A DNA stretch of 64,000 bases from Bacillus sp. X1(2014) (GCF_007678255.1 NZ_VEED01000017.1:1-64000), one strand, 5' to 3'; shown: positions 8,761 to 17,556, numbered from the stretch's first letter. Notes: generated from the letters alone by a model not told the origin. A program made the numbers and translations.

Positions 8761-9648
8761 TTAATTTAATGTTTGGACTAGATGTCCAGGCAAAACCTCT
8801 TGCAATACCCTTTCCTCCTCATGACTCAGAGGAAGCAATGGCAATCGAAGTCCACCAACCTGCACCCCGCTCATGTTCAGGGCTGCTTTTACTGGTGCCG
8901 GATTAGGAGCCGTAAATAATGCCTTCATAAGAGGCAGAAGTTGGCGATGAGAGTGAGCCGCTTCTTGGACGCGGCCATTTTTAAAGTGATTAATCATTTC
9001 TTGCATTTCATTGCCAATAATATGGGAAGCAACAGATACAACTCCAGCACCGCCAATTGCTAAAACCGGCAATGTTAAGCTGTCATCCCCACTATAAAGG
9101 GTAAAATCGCTAGGAGTTTGGCTAATAATAGCCGCCATGTCATCCAAGTTGCCGCTTGCTTCTTTTACAGCGACAATATTCTCGATTTGTGAAAGGCGAA
9201 CAATGGTCTCTGGCGATATATTAACCACACTTCGGGCAGGGATATTATATAGCATTACCGGCAATGATGTAGATTCAGCAATTGCTTTGAAGTGTTGATA
9301 CATACCTTCTTGGGAAGGTTTGTTATAGTATGGAGCAACAAGCATAATACCATCTACACCTGTTTCCTCAGCCTGCTTTGTTAAACTGATAGAAGCCCTC
9401 GTGTTATTTGAGCCAGTGCCAGCGATGACAGGAACTCTTCCTTTCGCTGCGACGACAACAGCTTTAAATAGAGCGATTTTTTCATCTGTCGTTAAGGTTG
9501 GAGATTCCCCTGTTGTACCAGCAACGACAAGACCGTCCGTCCCATTATCAATTAAATAATCTACTAATCTTCTTACTGCGTTAAAATCAACCTCGCCATT
9601 TTGATCAAATGGTGTAACCATCGCGGTTAAAACTTGGCCAAAATTCAT
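8761..9648 (-). CDS. dapA: 4-hydroxy-tetrahydrodipicolinate synthase (DapA)
   Basis: A 295-residue TIM-barrel lyase. GTTGESPT (residues 44-51), catalytic Tyr134 (MLYNIPAR) and Schiff-base Lys162 (VKEASG) are all present. It condenses pyruvate with aspartate semialdehyde as the first committed step to diaminopimelate and lysine. In spore formers the pathway also supplies dipicolinate. Expression is probably controlled by the lysine riboswitch immediately upstream. Confidence 0.95.
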   Translation of the reverse strand: MNFGQVLTAMVTPFDQNGEVDFNAVRRLVDYLIDNGTDGLVVAGTTGESPTLTTDEKIALFKAVVVAAKGRVPVIAGTGSNNTRASISLTKQAEETGVDGIMLVAPYYNKPSQEGMYQHFKAIAESTSLPVMLYNIPARSVVNISPETIVRLSQIENIVAVKEASGNLDDMAAIISQTPSDFTLYSGDDSLTLPVLAIGGAGVVSVASHIIGNEMQEMINHFKNGRVQEAAHSHRQLLPLMKALFTAPNPAPVKAALNMSGVQVGGLRLPLLPLSHEEERVLQEVLPGHLVQTLN

Positions 9649-9714
9649 CTTTTCTCACCCTTTTAATAAATTTTTATAAAATTTAGAGGTGGGCAAGGCC
9701 ATTCAAAATTCAAC

Positions 9715-9956
9715 GCAAAAAAGCAACAGTGAGGGTTCACTGTTGCATTAGAAACATAAATAACTAAGTTTCCGTGCGTAAGATAGCCCTCCATATAGTC
9801 TCCTATATGACAGTTCTGTATTTTTTCAATAGCAGAACCAGCTTCATGATAAATGAGAATCAATGAAACTTCGGCAAATTCCCCTTTCCACAACCATCGT
9901 TGGACCTCATTATCCTCCAGTTGCGTACTAATGTCTTTGCGCCTCTATCCTCACTT
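9715..9956 (-). promoter_or_regulatory. Lysine riboswitch (L box) with terminator, upstream of dapA
   Basis: On the minus strand the conserved L-box blocks occur in order: GAGGATAGAGGCGC, GGAGGATAATGAGG, AAAGGGGAA with GCCGAAG, GCTGG, CTGTC and GGAGGGCTATC. The 5' AGGATAG pairs with 3' CTATCTT to close P1 (about 9779-9956). The expression platform at 9715-9746 is a strong terminator (GCAACAGTGA/TCACTGTTGC then TTTTTT), with a possible competing GAAAC/GTTTC helix before it. High lysine should therefore stop transcription before dapA. A spurious 76-codon reading frame overlaps the element. Confidence 0.92.
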
Positions 9957-10050
9957 CAAACGTATTGAAGCAAGAAAAATATATAATTGATAATAATATA
10001 TCAGAATATTCCTTTTGTTTCAAGGGAAAAAGGAACTAGATATGCCAAAT

Positions 10051-10236
10051 CTATGCAGTCTCTAATCCCTGTTTTTCTTTTTCCACTTCTAATGCAGATA
10101 CAATATAAGCAAATCCGTTCATCACAAAATAAATAACATCCGATTGGATCTGTTCCTTTTCTCCTAAATAAGTATTTATGATCATACTGATGGAAAAGAA
10201 AACTACAAAGGATAATGCAATTTTATTAAAAATCAT
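10051..10236 (-). CDS. Small predicted membrane protein, unknown
   Basis: About 61 residues from the ATG at 10236. A first hydrophobic stretch (IALSFVVFFSISMII) and a second, weaker one (VIYFVMNGFAYIVSAL) suggest two membrane segments, followed by a charged tail EVEKEKQG. AAGGGG lies about 12 bases before this ATG, or nine before a TTG one codon upstream. I do not recognise the family. It is flanked by unrelated genes, and coding status rests mainly on the hydrophobic pattern and the ribosome site. Confidence 0.45.
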   Translation of the reverse strand: MIFNKIALSFVVFFSISMIINTYLGEKEQIQSDVIYFVMNGFAYIVSALEVEKEKQGLETA

Positions 10237-10328
10237 CAAATTTACCGACCCCTTTATTAGGATTCTTATGTTAATCATATTTGCTTAAAACAGGTTTTAT
10301 GTCTTCATCGGGAGGGTGGTGCTAGAAA

Positions 10329-11543
10329 TCAATGAGTGCCAGGTGTTGGTTCCTTTACCATGGTCCTTCTTGGAAGTTCTTTCTTACCGTAGAGGAAGTA
10401 GTAAAAAACCATCGACGCAAGAACGACTGCACCTAGGATTACATACAAAGTACGATAGCCAGTTAGCGGAATAAAAAAACCAAGGATGTATGGACCAAAC
10501 CCAAGACCGGCATCAAGAAAGATAAAGAAAGTGGAAGTTGCCAATCCCATCCGATGGGGAGGAGTTACTTTTACTGCTATGGCTTGGGTACTTGATTGCA
10601 AGTTACCAAAACCAAGTCCGATTAGTACGCCAGCTGCTAATAATATAATATTAACGCTTGCGGTGCTAAGAAGGAACAAACCTCCGGCAAAGGCAATAAT
10701 ACATGGATACATAATATAGTTTGCCCCTTTTAAATCCATTATACGACCGGTAAGGGGGCGAGATAACAATACGGCTATGGAATAAACTAAGAAAAAGAAA
10801 CTTGCCGCACTTACTAGGTCAATTTCTATCGCATAGAAGTTAATAAACGAAAGAACACTGGAATAACAAAAAGCAACTATTAGTGTAATAACAGCAATTG
10901 GAAGTGCCTTGGGTTCTATATAATTGGAAAGCTTAAATCCTTTTGTTTCAGTTGGTTGGGGCGATCCTTCCAATTGTGGCACATTTACAAAGAAGGCTGT
11001 GATCAAACTAATAACCCCTAATACAAGAGAGAAAATAAAAATCATTTGAAAATCCGTATGCTGGGTCATGTATAGACCAATGAATGGGCCAATTGCGGTA
11101 GCCAATGTTGCACTCATGCTAAAATAGCCAATTCCTTCTGCTTTCCGTGAAGCAGGGATAATCTGGGCCACAATCGTTCCTGTTGCTGTACCGACCATTC
11201 CAGCAGCAATCCCATGAAGTAAGCGTGTTATAAGCAGGAAGGTAATCCCGAAATTCAGAAAATAGAGAAGAAGTGTCAAAATAAAAAAGACGGCACCAAT
11301 GATTAACGTTCTCCTTCGGCCAATTGATTCAATAAATCTGCCAATCAATAGCCTGCCAATCAATGAACCGACAATAAAGATCCCTGTGACAAGACCTGCT
11401 TGACTTGTAGAAGCATGAAATTTGTCTACTGAATAAACACCAATGATGACAATTAATAAATAAAAGACTAAAGTGACGAAAAAATTGACCCCGGAAACAA
11501 TCGTAAAATCCTTGGTCCAAAGTTTAGCTCTTGGTTGATTCAC
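10329..11543 (-). CDS. MFS transporter, drug/metabolite efflux type
   Basis: 404 residues with about 12 hydrophobic segments. The loop 2-3 motif appears as GRLLIGRFIESIGRRR. A long central loop near residue 180-200 separates the two six-helix halves, as in the drug:H+ antiporter branch. GTG at 11543 follows GGAG by nine bases; the in-frame ATG at 11606 lies inside the MarR gene. It is 13 bases downstream of the MarR gene, so the regulator probably controls this exporter. Substrate unknown. Confidence 0.8.
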   Translation of the reverse strand: MNQPRAKLWTKDFTIVSGVNFFVTLVFYLLIVIIGVYSVDKFHASTSQAGLVTGIFIVGSLIGRLLIGRFIESIGRRRTLIIGAVFFILTLLLYFLNFGITFLLITRLLHGIAAGMVGTATGTIVAQIIPASRKAEGIGYFSMSATLATAIGPFIGLYMTQHTDFQMIFIFSLVLGVISLITAFFVNVPQLEGSPQPTETKGFKLSNYIEPKALPIAVITLIVAFCYSSVLSFINFYAIEIDLVSAASFFFLVYSIAVLLSRPLTGRIMDLKGANYIMYPCIIAFAGGLFLLSTASVNIILLAAGVLIGLGFGNLQSSTQAIAVKVTPPHRMGLATSTFFIFLDAGLGFGPYILGFFIPLTGYRTLYVILGAVVLASMVFYYFLYGKKELPRRTMVKEPTPGTH

Positions 11544-11556
11544 GTTAATTAACTCC

Positions 11557-11943
11557 TTACTTAATAATATGGTCTCGTATGATTCCCATAATTCGGATGG
11601 TCTCAAGCTGTTCCTGCTCTGAGATTCCTTTTAAGATGTCATTTTCAAATTGATCAATCGTGACACGAACATCCGTATATACTTTTTTTCCTAGTTCTGT
11701 CAGCTGTATCCGCTTTTCACGTTTATCGTTGCTAGGAACCTGTTCGACATATCCTAGTTCTTCTAAGCGATTAATAGTCCGAGTCACTGTGGGCTTTTCT
11801 ACATATAAATAATGAGAAAGTTCCACAAGTGTAGCAGGTCCATTATTGGATAAGCAGTGAAAAATAGACCATTGTGCTCTGTGTAGTTGGTGTTCAGCCA
11901 AATGGAAATTCAATTTATTTTCAAACGGCCGGTACAGCATCAA
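11557..11943 (-). CDS. MarR-family transcriptional regulator
   Basis: 128 residues. The winged helix-turn-helix shows TLVELSHYLYVEKPTVTR as the recognition region (about 39-57) and the wing DKREKRIQLTELG (about 78-90). The annotated start has no clear ribosome site. Upstream in-frame codons for KTSQKFFHQLL resemble a MarR N terminus, but only an ATA with GGGGTGAT before it could start them, so the true start is uncertain. First gene of an operon with the MFS transporter. Confidence 0.82.
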   Translation of the reverse strand: MMLYRPFENKLNFHLAEHQLHRAQWSIFHCLSNNGPATLVELSHYLYVEKPTVTRTINRLEELGYVEQVPSNDKREKRIQLTELGKKVYTDVRVTIDQFENDILKGISEQEQLETIRIMGIIRDHIIK

Positions 11944-12013
11944 TAATTGGTGAAAGAATTTTTGTGAAGTTTTTATTTAAATCACCCCGAATAAATTAAA
12001 TAGTTAGCTAGAG

Positions 12014-12038
12014 TAATAATTACCTTGGGTAACTATTA
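12014..12038. promoter_or_regulatory. Imperfect palindrome at the MarR promoter
   Basis: TAATAATTACC and GGTAACTATTA flank TTG, with 10 of 11 positions pairing. A minus-strand -10 sequence TATAAT (12034-12039) overlaps its right edge. Position and symmetry suggest the MarR autoregulatory operator. Confidence 0.55.
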
Positions 12039-12079
12039 TAGTGTACCAGATGCGGCTTTATTAGTCTAATCGATGTTAC

Positions 12080-12306
12080 TAATCAAACGTTTGATTAAAA
12101 CGTGTGGAAGCCTTGGGATATATGGATTTATGAGGGGATAGTGTAGTTTTGGAAAAACTAATCAAACGATTGATTAAATGGGGGAGAGACCTTGGTATTA
12201 AAGGCTTTTTCTGGTGTGCGAAATTTTTTTTGAGGAAAAACTAATCAAACGTTTGATTAAAAAAGGTCGGAAAATACCTCTGAAAAACTAATCAAACGTT
12301 TGATTA
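12080..12306. repeat. Four copies of the palindrome TAATCAAACGTTTGATTA
   Basis: Perfect 18-bp palindromes at 12080-12097, 12242-12259 and 12289-12306, and a one-base variant at 12159-12176. Three of the four are followed by a short imperfect hairpin of the form AGCCTTGG...AAGGCTTTT. They fill the 402 bases between the methyltransferase stop and the MarR start. The form resembles TetR-family operators, but a degenerate tandem repeat is equally possible. Confidence 0.85.
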
Positions 12307-12345
12307 AATAGGGTTGAAGCCTTGGTAAATAAGGCTTTTAAGGTG

Positions 12346-13101
12346 CTATTTGTTATTCCTAAACAAATACAAACCGAATCCCAACGTATCCCTGCCCCAA
12401 GTCAAATAAGTCCGACGCCAAGTTCGGATCCGCTCTAGCATGGCATCACAATCGGGGTCTTCTGGAGTTTCAAGACAATAATTCTCAACGGACATCGAAT
12501 AAAGCCATTCGTAATCATCCCATTCATCATCATTGGCTACATAAGACCAAAGCGGGATTAACCCTAATATTTCGCCAGCCTTTACAGTATCCGCATGGGT
12601 TTTACATTCCGACTCGTCAGCTCCTCCGAGCGCTTCTAAATACGCAGGGCTTGGAGTTTGTTTCCAATATCCCTCGCCAATCAGAATGTAACCATTTTTC
12701 TTAACTAGACGTTTTAATGTCTGTAGGGTGGGTTCAAGTCCACCTAATGCGTGGGTGGAACCAATACAAATGCCAAAATCATATCCTGCTTCTTTACATC
12801 TTTCGACTGCCGGGTTGGCATCTTCCACAATAAACTCAATGCTACCTTCAGGAATTCTGCCGTTTGCCTTCTGCTTTGCTTCCTCGATGGACCCTTCATA
12901 CAATTCGATAGCTGTAGCGGCTACATGGTATTTTTCCACCAAGCGAATTAACAGTTCACACTTTCCTGCTCCAATATCAATCACTTTGTCAGAGGCTTTT
13001 GGAGAGACAATATCAAGCATTTTCATTATCTTTTTTTCGTTAATCGGATTACTAAAGGCATGGTCGCGGTGGGCAATTGCTGAAAATTTATTTCTATCCA
13101 T
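12346..13101 (-). CDS. SAM-dependent class I methyltransferase
   Basis: 251 residues with a Rossmann-type SAM fold: motif I VIDIGAGKCELL (about 40-51), an acidic residue after the second strand (AIELYEGS) and FIVEDANP as motif II/III. The C-terminal third is rich in Trp, Asp and Glu. Substrate not recognisable. AAGGAGAT lies six bases before the ATG. It is probably monocistronic, followed by the palindrome array. Confidence 0.8.
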   Translation of the reverse strand: MDRNKFSAIAHRDHAFSNPINEKKIMKMLDIVSPKASDKVIDIGAGKCELLIRLVEKYHVAATAIELYEGSIEEAKQKANGRIPEGSIEFIVEDANPAVERCKEAGYDFGICIGSTHALGGLEPTLQTLKRLVKKNGYILIGEGYWKQTPSPAYLEALGGADESECKTHADTVKAGEILGLIPLWSYVANDDEWDDYEWLYSMSVENYCLETPEDPDCDAMLERIRTWRRTYLTWGRDTLGFGLYLFRNNK

Positions 13102-13334
13102 ATATTAATATCTCCTTGTCTAAGTGGTCTGTATGAAGCGTATCTTACTCAGCTTTATGAAGCAAGTTAATATGTAATGGATTGAATCGTATAATCGTAT
13201 CTAAAGTAAAGCTGGGTAGGAGAGATAGTTCCTTCTTCATGAAGGCACCTCGCCAGTTAAGTAAGTTGCAATCTCTAGCCCAATTCTATTTAATAAAAAC
13301 GTAGTGCAAAATTAGTTTAAATGAGGTTATCAAT

Positions 13335-14300
13335 ATGAGAGCATTAGTTTTTAATACGTTTGGCGGGCCAGAGGTACTGAAGTATTCAGAAATCAACGAA
13401 CCTGTTATTGGTCCAGATGAAATACTCCTTAATATGAAAGTAATTGGCCTAAATTTTGCTGATATATATAGAAGAAAAGGTAACTACCATCTCGAGGGAG
13501 AGCCTCCCTTTATTTTAGGGTATGAAGGGGCAGGAATCGTTACAAAGGTCGGAGAAAATGTTCAAGGCATCCGCATTGGCGAGCCGATTGCCTTTGCCGA
13601 TGTACCACATGCCAATGCAGAGTTCGTAGCTGTTCCAGTGGAAAAGGCGATCCCTCTGCCTGAAACGATCTCGTTTGAGGAAGCAGCTTCCGTGCTATTA
13701 CAAGGATTAACGGCTCATTATTTAACAAGGGATAGTTATCCCGTGAAAAAGAAAGATATCGTACTAGTCCATGCAGCAGCAGGCGGGGTCGGGCAGCTCT
13801 TGGTTCAAATTGTCAAATTACTAGGCGGGACAGTTATAGGTTTAACTTCGTCCATCGAAAAAGCCACTGCAGCAAAAGAAGCAGGAGCGGATAAAGTGTT
13901 CTTGTACAAGGATGATTGGAAAAGGCAAATCCTCGAAGCGACAAATGGTAAAGGTGTCAATGTGGTCTATGAATCAGTAGGTTCAACGCTTCCAGACAGT
14001 TTTGATGTCACTCGCATCGGCGGGACGGTTGTATTTTACGGAATGGCAGGAGGGGACCCAGCTTTAGTGGATCCAAGAATGCTGATGGATACATCCAAAA
14101 CCTTGACGGGTGGAGACCTTTGGAATGTCCTTACCTCCCGAGAAGAACGAATTGCTCGTTCAACTGAGCTGTTCCGGTGGATGACGGAAGGAAAGGTTAA
14201 AGTATCCGCTCCAACTACCTTCACACTAAGCGATGGTCAAGAAGCACACCGTTATTTAGAAAGCCGGAAGAGCACAGGGAAAATATTATTAATACCATAA
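13335..14300 (+). CDS. Zinc-independent MDR oxidoreductase (quinone oxidoreductase-like)
   Basis: A 321-residue medium-chain reductase of the NADPH:quinone reductase/QOR branch. The N-terminal GroES-like part (FADIYRRKGNY, GYEGAGIV) lacks the cysteines of zinc ADHs. The nucleotide-binding motif is HAAAGGVGQLLVQ (about 146-158), and the tail GKILLIP is typical. It reduces quinones or alpha,beta-unsaturated carbonyls with NADPH. RBS GAGGT, start ATG. No obvious operon partner. Confidence 0.85.
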   Translation: MRALVFNTFGGPEVLKYSEINEPVIGPDEILLNMKVIGLNFADIYRRKGNYHLEGEPPFILGYEGAGIVTKVGENVQGIRIGEPIAFADVPHANAEFVAVPVEKAIPLPETISFEEAASVLLQGLTAHYLTRDSYPVKKKDIVLVHAAAGGVGQLLVQIVKLLGGTVIGLTSSIEKATAAKEAGADKVFLYKDDWKRQILEATNGKGVNVVYESVGSTLPDSFDVTRIGGTVVFYGMAGGDPALVDPRMLMDTSKTLTGGDLWNVLTSREERIARSTELFRWMTEGKVKVSAPTTFTLSDGQEAHRYLESRKSTGKILLIP

Positions 14301-14315
14301 TATCCATATAAACTT

Positions 14316-14347
14316 ACGAGCCTCCACAATTGTGGGGGTAGTTCTTT
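14316..14347 (+). terminator. Weak terminator after the quinone oxidoreductase gene
   Basis: CCTCCACAATTGTGGGGG forms a compact stem followed by TAGTTCTTTT. A half copy of the GTGCCTGACACC repeat (GAGTCAGGCACC) starts 15 bases further on. Confidence 0.45.
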
Positions 14348-14407
14348 TGGAGTCATCTTTGGAGTCAGGCACCAAAATCATGATAAAGAAAAATATTTAA
14401 TTTTTTA

Positions 14408-14467
14408 TTGCAAAAGCGCTTTCAGTGGGTTTATAATATGAGTAAATCGATTTACTAAACCGATTTA
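14408..14467 (+). promoter_or_regulatory. Promoter, cre-like site and double LacI-type operator
   Basis: -35 TTGCAA (14408-14413) and -10 TATAAT (14432-14437) are 18 bases apart. A CcpA cre-like sequence, TGCAAAAGCGCTTTCA (14409-14424), overlaps the -35 element. Downstream, TAAATCGATTTA (14443-14454) and TAAACCGATTTA (14456-14467) repeat with a 13-bp period. The same arrangement occurs before the hps gene at 18856-18880. Confidence 0.8.
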
Positions 14468-14513
14468 CTAAAACGTTTTATCGAAAGTACTTTTTAAAAA
14501 GGGGATTTTTGTT

Positions 14514-15281
14514 ATGAATAATGTAATTGTCCCGATAAACGCATTTGATAGATTTGAAGTCTTGAAGAAAGGGCAAACTTCATTTATTAGGCTCATTGCA
14601 GATTCAGGTGCTTATGGAATTGAGATTCGACGTGAATTATTGTCGGATCAAGATCCACCACTACATCAAATTAAACAAAAAATTGAACAATATCAGTTGT
14701 TCACTGTATATTCGGCTCCGATTGAGTTATGGAAAGCCGATCACGAGTTAAACGAAACGGAATTAAACGAGATCTTTCAAGAAGGAAAAGAGCTAGGAGC
14801 TAAATGGATCAAGGTTTCTCTTGGGCATTTTCAAAAAGGCCAATCCAATTTTAACACACTAAATACCTTTTTGAATCAACATCAGGAAATTCAAATGTTT
14901 GTTGAAAATGATCAAACGCTTCATGGCGGGAATATCAATCATTTAACATCCTTTTTTGAAAGCGCCTCCGAGCAGGGCACACCAGTTAGGATGACATTTG
15001 ATGCCGGAAACTGGTATTATTCTGGTCAGGATGTGGACGATGCCGTCAGCAAACTTGCACCATATGTCGAGTATCTTCATTTAAAGCAAGTAGAAGATGA
15101 TATGGGTGAGTTCATCACGGTGCCATTACAAAAAGACGGAAGTCACAGTTGGGAGAAGGTTATGAATCGTTTTCCATCTGAAATGGTAAAAGCGCTTGAG
15201 TTTCCGATCGAACCGAAGGAGAGAACACCAGAGTTTATTCAGATGATAATGGAAGGTGAGGCTTTAACATGCAACAGTTAG
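14514..15281 (+). CDS. Sugar phosphate isomerase/epimerase-like TIM-barrel protein
   Basis: 255 residues of the xylose-isomerase-like TIM-barrel fold (AP_endonuc_2 superfamily). Putative metal-binding features are FVENDQTLHGG (about 125-135), MTFDAGNWYY (about 162-171) and EYLHLKQVED (about 183-192). The specific reaction cannot be read from sequence. First gene of an operon with a KDG-kinase-like enzyme and a sugar-acid symporter, so an isomerisation or epimerisation of a sugar acid is a reasonable inference. AAGGGGA precedes the ATG by eight bases; the end overlaps the next gene by 13 bases. Confidence 0.78.
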   Translation: MNNVIVPINAFDRFEVLKKGQTSFIRLIADSGAYGIEIRRELLSDQDPPLHQIKQKIEQYQLFTVYSAPIELWKADHELNETELNEIFQEGKELGAKWIKVSLGHFQKGQSNFNTLNTFLNQHQEIQMFVENDQTLHGGNINHLTSFFESASEQGTPVRMTFDAGNWYYSGQDVDDAVSKLAPYVEYLHLKQVEDDMGEFITVPLQKDGSHSWEKVMNRFPSEMVKALEFPIEPKERTPEFIQMIMEGEALTCNS

Positions 15282-16228
15282 ATACAATTACTTTTGGAGA
15301 AGCCATGGCGATGTTTATGGCCAATCATCCTGGTTCCTTACACGAAGTCAGCCAATTTACCCGTGAACTTGCCGGGGCAGAAACGAATGTAGCCATCGGG
15401 CTTGCCAGGCTTGGCTTGCGCTCTGGATGGGCAAGTAAAGTCGGAAACGATGCGTTTGGAAAATTTGTCATCGAACGGATCAAAAATGAAAACGTTGACA
15501 TCGAACATGTTTTGATCGACCCACATTATCCGACTGGATTTCAACTGAAATCGATGGTGTTAGAGGGCGACCCAGAGGTTCAATATTTTCGCAAAGGCTC
15601 GGCAGCAAGTCATTTAAACCATGATGATTTTAATGAAGAGTACTTTCAACGTGCAAAGCACATGCATATGACGGGGATTCCATTAGCCCTTTCGGAAAGT
15701 CCAAGAGCCTTTGCAAAACACGCTCTAACGTTTATGAAAAACAATGGTAAAAAGGTTTCCTTTGACCCGAATTTAAGACCCACTCTTTGGGCATCACAAG
15801 AAGAAATGGTAAAGGAAATCAACGAAGTGGCGTTCCAAGCAGATTATGTGTTACCGGGCATCGCTGAGGGTGAAATTTTAACAGGATTTAAGGAACCTCG
15901 TGATATCGCCTCCTTTTACTTAGACAAGGGAGTTGAGCTCGTTGTCATTAAGCTTGGGGCTGAGGGAGCTTTTTATAAAACAGCAACAGAAGAAGGTACC
16001 GTTCGCGGTTTTCGTGTGGAAAAAGTGGTTGATACCGTTGGTGCCGGTGATGGTTTTGCCGTTGGGGTGATCAGTGGATTACTCGAAGGTCTCAAAGTTC
16101 AGGATGCGGTTTTAAGAGGCAATGCGATTGGTGCGTTAGCGGTCCAATCACCTGGTGATAACGACGGCTATCCAACCAAAGCAGCGTTAGAAAAATATAT
16201 AGAAAATCAATTAGAGGGAGTGAAATAA
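15269..16228 (+). CDS. kdgK: PfkB-family sugar kinase, 2-keto-3-deoxygluconate kinase-like
   Basis: 319 residues with the ribokinase fold: N-terminal substrate site (FGEAMAMF, GAETNVAIGLARLG about 36-50), and the C-terminal signature DTVGAGDGF with catalytic Asp261. KDG kinase makes 2-keto-3-deoxy-6-phosphogluconate for an aldolase, but no KDPG aldolase is present in this window. Together with the Hps-Phi operon under the same operator, that leaves the true substrate open. Translationally coupled to its neighbours (13-base overlap upstream, 1-base gap downstream). Confidence 0.8.
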   Translation: MQQLDTITFGEAMAMFMANHPGSLHEVSQFTRELAGAETNVAIGLARLGLRSGWASKVGNDAFGKFVIERIKNENVDIEHVLIDPHYPTGFQLKSMVLEGDPEVQYFRKGSAASHLNHDDFNEEYFQRAKHMHMTGIPLALSESPRAFAKHALTFMKNNGKKVSFDPNLRPTLWASQEEMVKEINEVAFQADYVLPGIAEGEILTGFKEPRDIASFYLDKGVELVVIKLGAEGAFYKTATEEGTVRGFRVEKVVDTVGAGDGFAVGVISGLLEGLKVQDAVLRGNAIGALAVQSPGDNDGYPTKAALEKYIENQLEGVK

Positions 16229-16229
16229 C

Positions 16230-17513
16230 ATGAAACAAACGATTGCGAAACAACGCTGGTTACGTCTTATTCCAATTGCTTTTATTACGTATAGTCTTGC
16301 TTACCTTGACCGTGCCAACTATGGATTTGGAGCTGCTTCAGGATTAGCTGAGGATCTTCACATTACTGCTGGTACTTCTTCCTTACTTGGTTCTCTATTC
16401 TTTTTAGGATATTTCTTTTTCCAAGTGCCAGGTGCTGCGTTTGCCGAGAAAAAGAGTGCGAAGGTACTCATTTTCTGGTCATTGATTGCATGGGGCTTAT
16501 TAGCTTCATTTACAGGTATGATCTCGAATATTAAATTGTTATTTGTGATTCGCTTTTTACTTGGAGTTGTGGAAAGTGCAGTTATGCCGTCCATGCTTGT
16601 ACTCTTAAGTAACTGGTTTACGAAAGCAGAACGATCTCGTGCGAATACGTTTTTGATTTTAGGAAACCCAGCAACCGTATTATGGATGTCAATTGTTTCT
16701 GGTTATTTAGTTAACTCTGTAGGCTGGAGATGGATGTTCATTGCTGAAGGGCTTCCGGCTGTTATTTGGGCATTCATTTGGTGGAAAGTTGTCAACGACA
16801 AACCAAGAGAAGCAAAATGGTTAACCGAACAAGAAAAGAATGATTTTGAACAACAATTAGCAAAAGAGCAAGAAGGAATTAAGCCGGTAAAAAATTATGG
16901 CGAAGCTTTTAAATCAAAACCAGTTATTTTGTTAAGCGCGCAATACTTCCTATGGAGCATTGGTGTTTATGGATTCGTCATGTGGCTTCCATCGATTATT
17001 AAAGCAGCGCCAAATATGGATATCGTAAAAACAGGCTGGTTATCTTCGGTTCCTTATATTTTAGCCATTATTCTAATGTTAGTTGCTTCTTATTTCTCTG
17101 ATAAAACATTGAATCGAAACGCATTTGTTTGGCCGTTCTTATTGATTGGTGCAATCGCTTTCTATGCCTCTTATGCGATTGGAACAGAACATTTCTGGAT
17201 TTCATTTGTCTTACTTGTGATTGCCGGCGGTGCCATGTATGCTCCCTATGGTCCATTCTTTGCCATCATTCCTGAAATCCTGCCGCGTAATGTAGCTGGT
17301 GGTGCGATGGCTCTTATTAACAGTATGGGTGCGTTAGGCTCATTTGTTGGTGCTTATATCGTAGGATATTTAAATGATGCTACAGGTGGATTCGGTACTT
17401 CTTATATCTTTATGGCAGGATCTCTATTCCTTTCCGCAATTTTAACCATCTTAGCGGTAAAATCAGCAAAAAAGGATAAAAGCAAGGCAGCAGATGTTAA
17501 AATAACTGCTTAA
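16230..17513 (+). CDS. MFS sugar-acid:H+ symporter (anion:cation symporter family)
   Basis: 427 residues with about 12 membrane segments. The N-terminal YSLAYLDRANYGFG motif is diagnostic of the ACS family (ExuT, GudP, DgoT), which imports hexuronates, glucarate or galactonate. Charged C-terminal tail. Last gene of the LacI-regulated three-gene operon, one base after the kinase. Expected in the cytoplasmic membrane. Confidence 0.87.
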   Translation: MKQTIAKQRWLRLIPIAFITYSLAYLDRANYGFGAASGLAEDLHITAGTSSLLGSLFFLGYFFFQVPGAAFAEKKSAKVLIFWSLIAWGLLASFTGMISNIKLLFVIRFLLGVVESAVMPSMLVLLSNWFTKAERSRANTFLILGNPATVLWMSIVSGYLVNSVGWRWMFIAEGLPAVIWAFIWWKVVNDKPREAKWLTEQEKNDFEQQLAKEQEGIKPVKNYGEAFKSKPVILLSAQYFLWSIGVYGFVMWLPSIIKAAPNMDIVKTGWLSSVPYILAIILMLVASYFSDKTLNRNAFVWPFLLIGAIAFYASYAIGTEHFWISFVLLVIAGGAMYAPYGPFFAIIPEILPRNVAGGAMALINSMGALGSFVGAYIVGYLNDATGGFGTSYIFMAGSLFLSAILTILAVKSAKKDKSKAADVKITA

Positions 17514-17521
17514 AAAAGTAG

Positions 17522-17556
17522 AAGCAGCTTTGGAATCTTTCCAAGGCTGTTTCTAA
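17522..17556 (+). terminator. Terminator after the sugar-acid operon
   Basis: CAGCTTTGGAA and TTTCCAAGGCTG form a stem with one mismatch around a short loop, followed by TTTCTAATTT, eight bases after the transporter stop. Confidence 0.7.

Noticed and set aside
9663..9893. 76-codon frame on the minus strand
   Set aside because: It lies inside the lysine riboswitch and its terminator; the sequence is explained by the conserved RNA blocks.
12080..12306. CRISPR-like array
   Set aside because: Repeats are short palindromes with unequal, similar spacers, and no cas genes are present.
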